Of a stretch of DNA of 14,071 nt, positions 1 to 6,770 are shown piece by piece. The notes under the pieces are model-generated. The model was not told the DNA's origin, did not search any database, and worked only from the letters and a program-made list of their open reading frames with translations. This stretch comes from DATBFX01 sp036558305 (GTDB taxonomy: Bacteria > Chloroflexota > Chloroflexia > Thermomicrobiales > UBA6265). The DNA lies in contig DATBFX010000414.1 of assembly GCA_036558305.1 (NCBI GenBank), positions 1 to 14,071 of the forward strand. Direction: 5' to 3'. The translations under genes were made by a program, and so were the position numbers. Numbering within the stretch: the first letter of the stretch is position 1; each line of letters begins with the position of its first letter.

Positions 1-417
1 GACCACGGGGTCGTGGGCGAGGATACCTTCGCGGACGAGACGATCGACGAACGTGTCCGCGTTCTCGTAGTCCGGGAACTGCCAGGCCGCTCCCTGGAGC
101 CAGAAGGATTGGCTGCCTGCTGCCGACAGGTTCACCCCGCGATCGACGAGGTCGCCGACGGGAAATGGCGGGACAAAGGTGCCGAGTTTGAAGCGGATGC
201 CACACCACTCCCCACCCGCCGCATAGGACAGGGGCGTCGCGGTCGTTTCCGGCCCCCGCACGGTCAGCGTGGTCGTCCCGGTGTCGTGTCGTGTCACGAC
301 CATTTCCCAATGGCAGGAAGCAATCGAGACGAACGATCCGGCGCGCTCGCTGCGGGCGTGCCAGATCTCATTGACGAATGGCGAGTCCGATGGTCTTGAG
401 TCGAGGAGAAAGACCAT
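1..417 (-). CDS. AraC-type transcriptional regulator, N-terminal part (runs off window)
   Basis: An open frame of 139 codons starts at an ATG (415-417) and continues through base 1 without a stop, so the gene is cut by the window edge. The start is supported by an AAGGGGAG-like ribosome site just upstream (about 421-428). The visible part resembles the N-terminal sensing domain found ahead of an AraC helix-turn-helix domain. Recognisable stretches are SHWEM-like 'SCHWEMVVTR' near residue 38, 'GGEWCGIRFKLGTF' near 75, 'LVDRGVNL' near 96, and 'QFPDYENADTFVDRLVREG' near 115-133. The DNA-binding domain would lie outside the window. The gene follows the dehydratase gene on the same strand after a 34-nt gap, so it may be cotranscribed and control the sugar-acid genes. 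Family assignment is from remembered resemblance; the ligand is unknown. Confidence 0.72.
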   Translation of the reverse strand, partial: MVFLLDSRPSDSPFVNEIWHARSERAGSFVSIASCHWEMVVTRHDTGTTTLTVRGPETTATPLSYAAGGEWCGIRFKLGTFVPPFPVGDLVDRGVNLSAAGSQSFWLQGAAWQFPDYENADTFVDRLVREGILAHDPVV

Positions 418-451
418 GCTGCTCCCCTTGCGAGTTGGGTTTGGAGAACGC

Positions 452-1702
452 CTAACGCGCCGGCGGGTCACCGAAGATCGGTTCGCCCGGAGCAGCGTAG
501 CGGCGAACGGTGTCCAGGTCGAGTTCGACGCCGATGCCCGGCGCCTCGGGCACCCGCACCTTACCACCGGCGATGAGCGGGGTGCCGGTGCCGACGAGGG
601 CGTCCCAGAAGGGGACGTCGGTGCCGTGGAATTCGAGGCAGAGGACGTTGCTCAGCGCGGCGCAGACGTGGACGGCGCCGAGGAGACCGAGCGGACTGGC
701 GATGCAATGGGGGGCGATCGGCAGGAAGTTGCGCGCGGCCAGTTCGCCGATGCGGTGGGTCTCGCCGATACCGCCGGTCTTCTGGACGTCCGGGGTGAGG
801 ATGTGCGCGCTGCGGTGGGTCATCAGCGCGGCGAAGCCCTCGACGAGGTAGGTGTTCTCGCCGGTCGCGATCGGGACGGGGCTGTTGCGGGCGACTTCGG
901 CATGGGTGGAAGGTTCGGGCGGAACGGGGTCTTCCAACCACATCGGGACGGCCGGGGCGACCGCCTGGGCGACGGCGAGGGCGGAGGGGACGTCGAACCG
1001 CCAGTGGCAGTCGAAGGCGATGCCGACGTCGTCGCCGACCGCCTGGCGGAGGGCGAGGGTCTGTTCGGTCAGGCGACGGAGGTCGGCGCGGGTGACGCCG
1101 CGGTGGGCGGCTTCGCGCTGCTCGGCGAAGACGTCGAGGTCGAACTTCATGAAGCGGTAGCCGGCGGCCACGGCCTCCCGGGCGCGGGCGATCATGCCGC
1201 CGGCGGTCGCGGCCTCCTCCTCCGCCGCTTCCCAATAGAGGGCGCCGTACTCGGTCTGACCGCTCTCCGTCAGCCAGAAGGGACGGCGGTAGCGCATGGT
1301 GGGGGTGAGACTCGCCAACTCGCCGCCGGCGTGGAGATCGGCGTAGACGTCGACGGCGCCGCGGAAGGCGCCGCCGAGGAGACGGACGACGGGGACGCCG
1401 AGGAGTTTGCCGTTGAGATCCCAGAGGGCGGCCTCGATCCCGGAGATGGCGTTGTAGGCGATACCGGAAGCGGTGCTGGAGCCGGAGCCGGAGATCGCCG
1501 CCATGAGCAGCTTCCAGAGGGGCGTGATGGCGCGCGGGTCGCGGCCGATCAGGAGGTCGCCGAATTCGGCGAGCATGCGGGGCAAACCGGGGGCAGGGAA
1601 GCACTCGCCGGTGCCGTGCACCCCCTCGTCGGTGTGGACGCGGACGTAGGTGTAGTCGAAGTTGGCCTGGACGACCGCGCTGGTGACCGCCGTGATCTTC
1701 AT
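452..1702 (-). CDS. Enolase-superfamily (mandelate racemase/GalD-like) acid-sugar dehydratase
   Basis: A 416-residue protein of the mandelate racemase/muconate lactonizing enzyme family. Residues expected of D-galactonate-dehydratase-type members are visible: K186 in 'FMKFD'; D231 and H233 in 'FDCHW'; E257 in 'WLEDP'; E282 in 'ATGEN'; D305 in 'PDVQK'; H332 in 'APHC'; E357 in 'LEFHG'. Their spacing matches the metal ligands (Asp, Glu, Glu) and the two catalytic histidines of E. coli DgoD. The likely reaction is Mg-dependent dehydration of an aldonate to a 2-keto-3-deoxy acid in the cytoplasm; the exact sugar cannot be read from the sequence. I chose the ATG at 1700-1702 over the in-frame TTG at 1712-1714, because TGAGG just upstream is a good ribosome site and the family N-terminus is 'MKITxV'. 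That ribosome site contains the upstream aldolase's stop codon, which implies an operon with translational coupling. Other enolase-superfamily activities remain possible. Confidence 0.9.
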   Translation of the reverse strand: MKITAVTSAVVQANFDYTYVRVHTDEGVHGTGECFPAPGLPRMLAEFGDLLIGRDPRAITPLWKLLMAAISGSGSSTASGIAYNAISGIEAALWDLNGKLLGVPVVRLLGGAFRGAVDVYADLHAGGELASLTPTMRYRRPFWLTESGQTEYGALYWEAAEEEAATAGGMIARAREAVAAGYRFMKFDLDVFAEQREAAHRGVTRADLRRLTEQTLALRQAVGDDVGIAFDCHWRFDVPSALAVAQAVAPAVPMWLEDPVPPEPSTHAEVARNSPVPIATGENTYLVEGFAALMTHRSAHILTPDVQKTGGIGETHRIGELAARNFLPIAPHCIASPLGLLGAVHVCAALSNVLCLEFHGTDVPFWDALVGTGTPLIAGGKVRVPEAPGIGVELDLDTVRRYAAPGEPIFGDPPAR

Positions 1703-1710
1703 GCCGCGCC

Positions 1711-2640
1711 TCAAACCGCGACGGCGGGGCTGAGCACGTCGAGCCGGCTGAGGATGCCGCGCAGGCGAGTTTCCTGCCCGCCTTGCAGAAGTTCAAACGG
1801 CGGGCGGGGGGTGCCGACGTCATGCCCGACCAAGTTGGCGGCGGTTTTGTAGATCTCCAACCAGTGCGGCTGACCGGCGACCTGACCGGCTTCGAAGAAG
1901 ACGAGGCGGACGAGCGGCAGGACCTCGCGCCATTGGGCGGCGAGGTCGTGGACCGGTTCGTTCGCCTGGACCCCGTCCCAGAGGCGACGGGCGCGGGCGG
2001 TGCAGACGGTCGGGAGAACCGAAGTCCAACCGTCGGCGCCCATGATCAGGGCTTCGAGGGCGGACCCGTCGTGACCGCAGAAAACGGCGGCGCGGTCGCC
2101 CAGCAAGGCCTTGGCGTCGCGGACGTGGTGGGAATCGGGGAACGACTGCTTGAACGCCTGGAAGATGCCGTCGTCGACGAGGCGGGCGGCGTCTTCGAGG
2201 GAGATGTCGACGCCGCTGGTGGAAGGGGTGTTGTAGAGCATGAACGGGAGGTCGATCGCCTCGCGGATGGCGGCGAAGTGGCGGCGGACGGCGTCCTGGT
2301 GCGGTCGCATGAAGTAGGGGGCGATCACCATCACCGCATCGGCGCCGGTCGCCTGGGCATGCCGCGCCAGATCGACCGCCTCCGCCGTCCCGTACGTGGC
2401 GACGCAGACGTTGACCGGGGCTCGTCCAGCCAACTCGTCGATGACCGCTTCGGCCAGCCGCTTCCGCTCGTCGATCGTCAGCGCGATGAACTCGCCGCCG
2501 CTGCCGGCGACGAGGATGCCGTGCGAACCCTGCCGGACGAGATCGGCAGCGTGGCGGCGGGCGCGGAGCAGGTCGAGCTCGCCGTCGATGAAGGGGGTGC
2601 ACATCGGCGCAAAGATCCCACGGGGGAAGGGAACGGGCAT
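1711..2640 (-). CDS. DHDPS/N-acetylneuraminate lyase family aldolase (2-keto-3-deoxy acid aldolase-like)
   Basis: A 309-residue class I aldolase of the DapA superfamily, a TIM barrel acting in the cytoplasm. Visible signatures are the 'GSGGE' keto-acid binding loop at 46-50 followed by 'LTIDERKRL', Y136 in 'LYNTPSTSG', the Schiff-base lysine K164 in 'AFKQS', and the glycine-rich 'FCGHDG' strand near 187. Y136 and K164 sit almost where E. coli DapA has Tyr133 and Lys161. Paralogues cleave or dehydrate many 2-keto acids. Because the next gene is an acid-sugar dehydratase, I infer a 2-keto-3-deoxy sugar-acid aldolase or dehydratase, not lysine synthesis. The start at 2638-2640 is decided by a perfect AGGAGG at 2647-2652, six bases upstream. 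The frame stays open upstream to 2823, but that extension is arginine-rich and unlike the family. The gene ends 8 nt before the dehydratase. Confidence 0.9.
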   Translation of the reverse strand: MPVPFPRGIFAPMCTPFIDGELDLLRARRHAADLVRQGSHGILVAGSGGEFIALTIDERKRLAEAVIDELAGRAPVNVCVATYGTAEAVDLARHAQATGADAVMVIAPYFMRPHQDAVRRHFAAIREAIDLPFMLYNTPSTSGVDISLEDAARLVDDGIFQAFKQSFPDSHHVRDAKALLGDRAAVFCGHDGSALEALIMGADGWTSVLPTVCTARARRLWDGVQANEPVHDLAAQWREVLPLVRLVFFEAGQVAGQPHWLEIYKTAANLVGHDVGTPRPPFELLQGGQETRLRGILSRLDVLSPAVAV

Positions 2641-2825
2641 CGGGTTCCTCCTGGTCGTGTCGGTCGTCGGTAGTCGGGTGATTGTAAGCAGATTGGCTTG
2701 TCCATGCTCTTGGGGTTTTCCGACGGCAGTGCCGCGACAGCCCCTGCAGGAAGCATTCGACGGTATACTTCTACGAGTCGAGCCCATACGGCGATGTCGA
2801 GGTTCACCTCTCCGCCGGAGCAACG
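2641..2825. promoter_or_regulatory. Divergent promoter region between the aldolase operon and the DUF4365-like pair
   Basis: This 185-nt non-coding stretch separates divergently transcribed genes and must hold both promoters. On the plus strand, TATACT at 2764-2769 is a good -10 candidate (five of six consensus bases), about 57 nt before the ATG at 2826. I find no convincing -35 at 17 nt spacing. On the minus strand, TACAAT (2686 down to 2681) is a -10 candidate about 40 nt before the aldolase ATG, again without a clear -35. The stretch is visibly richer in A+T than the genes on its left. The promoter calls are inference from hexamer matches. Confidence 0.4.
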
Positions 2826-3308
2826 ATGCCGGTCAACCGAGATTCCGTCGGCGAACACGGCGAGTGGACCGTCATGAAGCTTCTCACGCGTCGCTATGGA
2901 CGAACGGAACCTCGGTTCCGACCACTGTTTCTCGGAGCAAAGTATCCCACCATCGATGTGTTCGTAGAATTGATCGGCATTAGGGGCCCCCAGACCCCTT
3001 ACTTCTTCGCCCAGGTAAAGGCGACTTCCACGGGATACGATGGGCGTGGGCGACTGAGGGTGCGGGTATCCTCGGACAAGGTGTTGAGGTTGGTCAGATA
3101 CCCGGCACCCACGTATGTCATCGGCGTGGACGAGGAAGACGAACGGGCCTTCATTATGGCAGCCATCGCGGGAGGGTCGACGGGCTTCCCGAATCTGCCG
3201 GTCAATTATCCACTCGATGAGGAGAGGACACTGCAGGCACTGTACAGTGAAGTAGAGGCGTTTTGGCGGACCTCGTCAACACGATTTACGGCGTCGCAGT
3301 TCACCTGA
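2826..3308 (+). CDS. DUF4365-like protein with PD-(D/E)XK nuclease-like motifs
   Basis: A 160-residue protein starting 'MPVNRDSVGEHGEW'. The start is supported by GGAG at 2817-2820. E10 and E13 in 'GEHGE' head an amphipathic helix. D44 in 'PTIDVFVEL' and the 'AQVKA' strand (Q63, K65) follow, then a strand-rich half with 'YVIGVDEED' near 97-105. The order E-helix, D, QxK resembles the PD-(D/E)XK-type core seen in DUF4365 proteins, which are small and mostly uncharacterised. I infer DNA or nucleic-acid binding, possibly cleavage; nothing here proves activity. Composition is lower in GC than both flanks (57% in one hand-counted line, against 67-68%), which suggests transfer. A second gene of similar kind starts 20 nt downstream, so the two are probably cotranscribed. 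There is no signal peptide or membrane segment. Confidence 0.75.
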   Translation: MPVNRDSVGEHGEWTVMKLLTRRYGRTEPRFRPLFLGAKYPTIDVFVELIGIRGPQTPYFFAQVKATSTGYDGRGRLRVRVSSDKVLRLVRYPAPTYVIGVDEEDERAFIMAAIAGGSTGFPNLPVNYPLDEERTLQALYSEVEAFWRTSSTRFTASQFT

Positions 3309-3327
3309 GTCGATAGGAGGGCTTGAA

Positions 3328-3918
3328 ATGGCATCGAGCACTTCATGGGTGTACGCATTGAGGGCGGAGACCCTAGCCAAGCTCTACCTAACGAGGAGTC
3401 GCGACCTCGATATCCTCACCCTCTCGGAGTCAACCAACCGTGTCCAATACGATCTTCTTGTCAGAGTCAACGGAGTCGGCACGATCGATACGCCCGAGTT
3501 TGGGGTAGAAGTCAAAGGTATCAGTCAACCATTGGAGAGCAACCGTTGGCGGTCGACGGTGCTACGGAACCTCGCCAGGTGGTGGGACCGTAGCGAGGAT
3601 GAAACGACTGACCAACATCTTCCCATTTGTCTCTTTGTCTTCAATATCGACACCGAAGAGGGACTGTATCTGTGGTTGCGGGAGCCGCACGTGGAACAGA
3701 ATGGCTACGTCAAGGCATATCTTTCTACCAATCTGCCCGAGGGCAACGGACGCCAGAAGACTGCAATATCCAACGGCGTTCGCTTTGAGAAATTGGATAA
3801 AGTGGCGATTGATCGGATCGTGGACAAGGTTGTCGAGTGGTACCGCGCGCGTGACCGGCTGTTACGCCAAGCGAACGGTTTAGCGGAAAACAGCGTCCCC
3901 ATCTACGGCAAGCCCTAA
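3328..3918 (+). CDS. Second DUF4365-like / PD-(D/E)XK-like protein of the pair
   Basis: A 196-residue protein with AGGAGG at 3315-3320, seven bases before the ATG. D42 in 'VQYDLLVRV', a short hairpin, and then 'FGVEVKG' (E61, K63) give the D...ExK arrangement of PD-(D/E)XK-like folds. E13 in the first helix may be the helical acidic residue. The second half has 'PICLFVFNIDTEEGLYLWL' near 99-117, like the strand-plus-'YxWL' end of DUF4365-like domains. A lysine/arginine-rich helix ('VDKVVEWYRARDRLLRQ') closes the protein. It differs from its upstream partner in lacking the GExGE start and in carrying ExK in place of QxK. The pair could act as a heteromer, but that is inference. GC is low for the window (43-63% in four hand-counted lines). 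The TAA stop at 3916-3918 overlaps the opposite-strand TAG of the response regulator gene (3915-3917). Confidence 0.7.
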   Translation: MASSTSWVYALRAETLAKLYLTRSRDLDILTLSESTNRVQYDLLVRVNGVGTIDTPEFGVEVKGISQPLESNRWRSTVLRNLARWWDRSEDETTDQHLPICLFVFNIDTEEGLYLWLREPHVEQNGYVKAYLSTNLPEGNGRQKTAISNGVRFEKLDKVAIDRIVDKVVEWYRARDRLLRQANGLAENSVPIYGKP

Positions 3919-4565
3919 CCCAACCCCGCTTCCCGTGCCCGCACGATCGCTTCCGAGCGGTCGGCGACCTGAAGTTTGCCGAAGATGTTGCTGACGTTGT
4001 TGGCAATGGTTTTGGGGCTGAGACCGAGTTCGGTGGCGATGGCGGCATTCGATTTGCCGCGGGCCAGCAGGTGCAGGATGTCGTGCTCGCGGTCGGTCAG
4101 GGTCGGGAAGATTTGGGGGGCGGTGGGGCGAACGCCGGCGAAGAAGGCGAGGACGCGGCTGGCGACGGCGGGGCTGAAGAGCGATTCGCCGGCGGCGATC
4201 GCACGGATGGCGCGGATCATGTCGACTTCGTCGGCGTCCTTGAGGATGTAGCCGCGGGCGCCGGCGCGGAGGGCGGCGAAGACGGAGTCGTCGTCCTGGA
4301 AAAGGGTGACGACGAGGATGCGGGTGGTCGGACTGGCGGCGACGATGGCGCGGATCGCCTCGATCCCGCTCTGACCGGGGAGTTGGAGGTCCATCAGGAC
4401 GAGGTCGGGGAGGAGGTCGAGGGCGGTGGTCACGGCCTCCTCGCCGTCCGCCGCCTCGCCGACCAGTTCGAAGTCGGCGACGGCCGCGATCAGTTCGCGC
4501 AGGCCCTTGCGGAAGAGGGGGTGGTCTTCGACGATCAGGATGCGCAGGCGGTCCACGCGGCTCAT
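3915..4565 (-). CDS. NarL/FixJ-type response regulator (receiver + LuxR helix-turn-helix)
   Basis: A 216-residue cytoplasmic DNA-binding response regulator. The receiver domain (about 7-125) has the acidic pair E13-D14 in 'VEDHP', phospho-acceptor D59 in 'VLMDLQLPG', T87 in 'VVTLF' and K109 in 'YILKD'. A LuxR/GerE helix-turn-helix follows at about 154-216 ('LTDREHDILHLLARGKSN', then 'LSPKTIANNVSNIFGKL'). It should be phosphorylated at D59 by the kinase encoded just upstream. The start is certain: ATG at 4563-4565 overlaps the kinase TGA at 4562-4564 as ATGA, a usual sign of translational coupling. The 3' end overlaps the stop codon of the convergent DUF4365-like gene. That leaves no room for a terminator between the two transcripts. 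Target genes are unknown; the adjacent cupredoxin genes are candidates by position only. Confidence 0.95.
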   Translation of the reverse strand: MSRVDRLRILIVEDHPLFRKGLRELIAAVADFELVGEAADGEEAVTTALDLLPDLVLMDLQLPGQSGIEAIRAIVAASPTTRILVVTLFQDDDSVFAALRAGARGYILKDADEVDMIRAIRAIAAGESLFSPAVASRVLAFFAGVRPTAPQIFPTLTDREHDILHLLARGKSNAAIATELGLSPKTIANNVSNIFGKLQVADRSEAIVRAREAGLG

Positions 4566-6673
4566 CCCCCGGCTGCCGGGGCGATCGGCAGCGTCACCCG
4601 AACGAGCGTGCCCTGATTCTCGGGACCGGAACCGATGGCGAACGTCCCGCCCAACTCGGTCGCGCGCTCGCGGATCGACTGCAAGCCGATGCCGGAGGAG
4701 TCGCCCGCGGGTGTGATGCCGATCCCGTCGTCGGCGACCGCGATCAGGAGGGATTCGGCTTCCAGGCGGATGGTGACGGTCACTCGGTCGGCGCGAGCGT
4801 GTTTGACGACGTTGGTGACCGCTTCCTCGACGATGCGAAAGGCGGCGACTTCGGCGGCGGCGCTCATGGGAGGAAGCGGCTCGTCGGCATCGACCCGTAC
4901 CTGCAACGCCGGCGAGTCCGCGTCGATGCCGCCGCGGTCGAGCCGGGCCAAACGCGTCCGGAGCGCCCCGATCAGCCCCAATTCGTCGAGGGCGGGGGGA
5001 CGGAGTCCGAGCACCAGGCGTCGCACCTCGGCAACGGCTGCGCGCAGTTCCTCGCGCAGGTCCGCGAGTTTCTGGTCGGCCGCGTCGGGATCGGAGCGGA
5101 GCAGGGTGCGGGCGGTCCCGGTCTGCATGATCAGGGCGGCGAGTTGGGCGCCGAGACCGTCGTGGAGGTCGCGGCGCAGGCGGCGGCGCTCCTCCTCGCG
5201 GGAGGTCACGATCCGCTCGCGAGAATGCTGGAGGTCGGTGGCGAGACTCACCGTCCTCGCGGCGACGCCGATCTGGCGCGCGAGGTCTTCGAGCAGGCGG
5301 CGATCGGCCTGACCGAACACCTCTCCCGGACTCCGGGGGGCGACTTCGAGCATGCCCACCGACTGGCCCTGGTACGTCAGCGGCAAGCGCAGGGTCGAGG
5401 CGGAAGCGACCCCGGACGAGGCGACGAGAACGGGACCGTCGGCGTGATCGAGGAAGAGCGCCGCGTAGGGCAGGCGGAGCATCTCGGCGGTGGTGCGGAC
5501 GATCGCCGGCAGCAGATCGGCGGCGCTCAGCGAGTCCTCGATGTGGTGACCGAGACGGGTGAGGACCGCGTAGGGATCGTCCCGTTCGCCGAAGAGCAGG
5601 CGATTGATGACCTGCTGGACGCGGAGGCGGAGCGGTTGGAACCCGACGGCGACGAGCCCGGTCGCCAACAGGGAGAGGAGCAGGCTCCGTCGCGAGCCGA
5701 TCAGGCTGCCGATTCCCAAGACGACGCCGATGTAGGTGCCGATGACGGCGGCGGTCATGATCAACCATGCGAGGGTGCGGCTGAGGACGACGTCGATGTC
5801 GAAGAGGTTGTGGCGGAGGATGGCGATGCCGAGCGTGACCGGCGGCAGCGAGAAGGCGATCGGCATCACGACGAGGAACCCGATCAGGCAGGCGAGCCCG
5901 ACCGGGCCAGGGCCGATGTTGCGCATCATCGCGTCGCCGGCAAAGAAGCCCGGGAAAGCGACGATCAGACCGAGCATCACCCACCGGGTTTGCCGGCGTT
6001 GGTCGGGCGTCGAGACCCTGAGGTAGCGGTAGACCACCGAACCGAGCGCCGACAGGACGAGGAGCACGGTGGTCGCCGCCTCGACCGCGGTCGGCAAGTT
6101 CGGGAAGGAGGGCACGAAGGCGAAGGTGACCATCGAGAACAGGACATAGGCGCCCCAGAGGACGGTCCAACGGGGCACGAAGCGCCCGTCCGGGAAGACG
6201 AACGGAAGCAGGAAGAACCCGCCGACGGCGACGACGGTCGTGGCGCGGGCGACCGCCTGCGCGACCGGCTGGCCGGGGAGCAGGTCGGGGATCGACGGCG
6301 GGTAATTGGCATTCGTTTGCGCCATCAGCACGAAGGCGAGGAAGCAGGAGAATCGGGTCCGCGGCGCCTTGCGGATCAGGAGCCAGCCGATGACGAGGGC
6401 GATAACCGCCCCGATGACGTCGGTGGCCATTTCGAACCAGGCGAGGAAGATCGGGGACAGGTGCAGACCGGCGAGCGAGCGGCGCATCTCCGCCCGGTCC
6501 GCCTCGGGGATGTCGGTCAGCGCGACCGCCTGGCGGTAGGACTCCGGGGCTTCCTTCCACCCGACGGCGTTGATGGCGACGGCGACGGCGAGCCAGAGCG
6601 CGGCCGGCCAGTTCGCGATCAGCCACGTCTGCGCGCGCGAGAAGGACGGTCGTTGTACCGCCGAGATGACCAT
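4562..6673 (-). CDS. Membrane-bound NarL-family sensor histidine kinase (multi-pass sensor, GAF, HisKA_3, HATPase)
   Basis: A 703-residue kinase. The first ~350 residues hold about ten hydrophobic segments (near 22-39, 79-100, 108-119, 145-160, 170-188, 201-216, 231-246, 258-276, 300-322, 330-346). 'FPDGRFVPRW' near 160-169 recurs in membrane kinases of this type. A GAF-like region follows (about 370-475). The dimerisation/phosphoacceptor helix has 'EEERRRLRRDLHDGLGAQLA' with phospho-histidine H503. The ATPase has an N box ('FRIVEEAVTNVVKHARA', 612-628), a D box ('DDGIG', 648-652) and a G box ('GIGLQSIRER', 661-670). It should phosphorylate the regulator encoded next, with which it overlaps by four bases. 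I chose ATG 6671-6673 (GGGAA six bases upstream) over GTG 6701-6703, which lies inside a strong hairpin and has no ribosome site. The signal is unknown; the sensor is mostly embedded in the membrane with short loops. Confidence 0.93.
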   Translation of the reverse strand: MVISAVQRPSFSRAQTWLIANWPAALWLAVAVAINAVGWKEAPESYRQAVALTDIPEADRAEMRRSLAGLHLSPIFLAWFEMATDVIGAVIALVIGWLLIRKAPRTRFSCFLAFVLMAQTNANYPPSIPDLLPGQPVAQAVARATTVVAVGGFFLLPFVFPDGRFVPRWTVLWGAYVLFSMVTFAFVPSFPNLPTAVEAATTVLLVLSALGSVVYRYLRVSTPDQRRQTRWVMLGLIVAFPGFFAGDAMMRNIGPGPVGLACLIGFLVVMPIAFSLPPVTLGIAILRHNLFDIDVVLSRTLAWLIMTAAVIGTYIGVVLGIGSLIGSRRSLLLSLLATGLVAVGFQPLRLRVQQVINRLLFGERDDPYAVLTRLGHHIEDSLSAADLLPAIVRTTAEMLRLPYAALFLDHADGPVLVASSGVASASTLRLPLTYQGQSVGMLEVAPRSPGEVFGQADRRLLEDLARQIGVAARTVSLATDLQHSRERIVTSREEERRRLRRDLHDGLGAQLAALIMQTGTARTLLRSDPDAADQKLADLREELRAAVAEVRRLVLGLRPPALDELGLIGALRTRLARLDRGGIDADSPALQVRVDADEPLPPMSAAAEVAAFRIVEEAVTNVVKHARADRVTVTIRLEAESLLIAVADDGIGITPAGDSSGIGLQSIRERATELGGTFAIGSGPENQGTLVRVTLPIAPAAGG

Positions 6674-6691
6674 GCGCGATTCCCGGGAAAG

Positions 6692-6735
6692 GGCGCCGGG
6701 CACGTGGTCGGGTCGCGATCACGTTGCCCGGCGCC
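6692..6735 (-). terminator. Long GC-rich hairpin between cupredoxin gene 1 and the sensor kinase gene
   Basis: Bases 6692-6702 (GGCGCCGGGCA) pair perfectly with 6725-6735 (TGCCCGGCGCC). After a one-base bulge at 6724 the stem continues with CGTG (6703-6706) against CACG (6720-6723), leaving a loop of about 13 nt. Read on the minus strand, the hairpin lies 35 nt after the cupredoxin stop codon and 18 nt before the kinase ATG. It is followed by CTTTCCC, only a short T run. It could be a weak intrinsic terminator or attenuator that sets kinase expression below that of the cupredoxin. It could instead be an mRNA 3'-end stabiliser. The structure is seen directly; its function is inference. Confidence 0.6.
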
Positions 6736-6770
6736 GCCGAGCGCCGGTAAGGCGTGGCTCTGCGCGAACT

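Noticed and set aside
269..1852. Long plus-strand open frame opposite the dehydratase gene
   Set aside because: It is a high-GC antisense shadow: Gly/Asp/Glu/Arg-rich, no ribosome site, no family resemblance, while the minus strand has clear enolase-superfamily residues.
2641..2823. Upstream extension of the aldolase frame (61 more codons)
   Set aside because: The extension is Arg/Thr-rich and unlike the family, and a perfect AGGAGG decides for the ATG at 2640.
3345..3593. Alternative plus-strand frame inside the second DUF4365-like gene
   Set aside because: It has no ribosome site and no recognisable motif, and it lies entirely within the better supported gene.
3915..6722. Single 935-codon fusion of kinase-antisense frame and response regulator
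   Set aside because: The frame upstream of the regulator's ATG at 4565 is out of frame with the kinase and is Arg/Pro-rich noise; kinase and regulator are two genes overlapping as ATGA.
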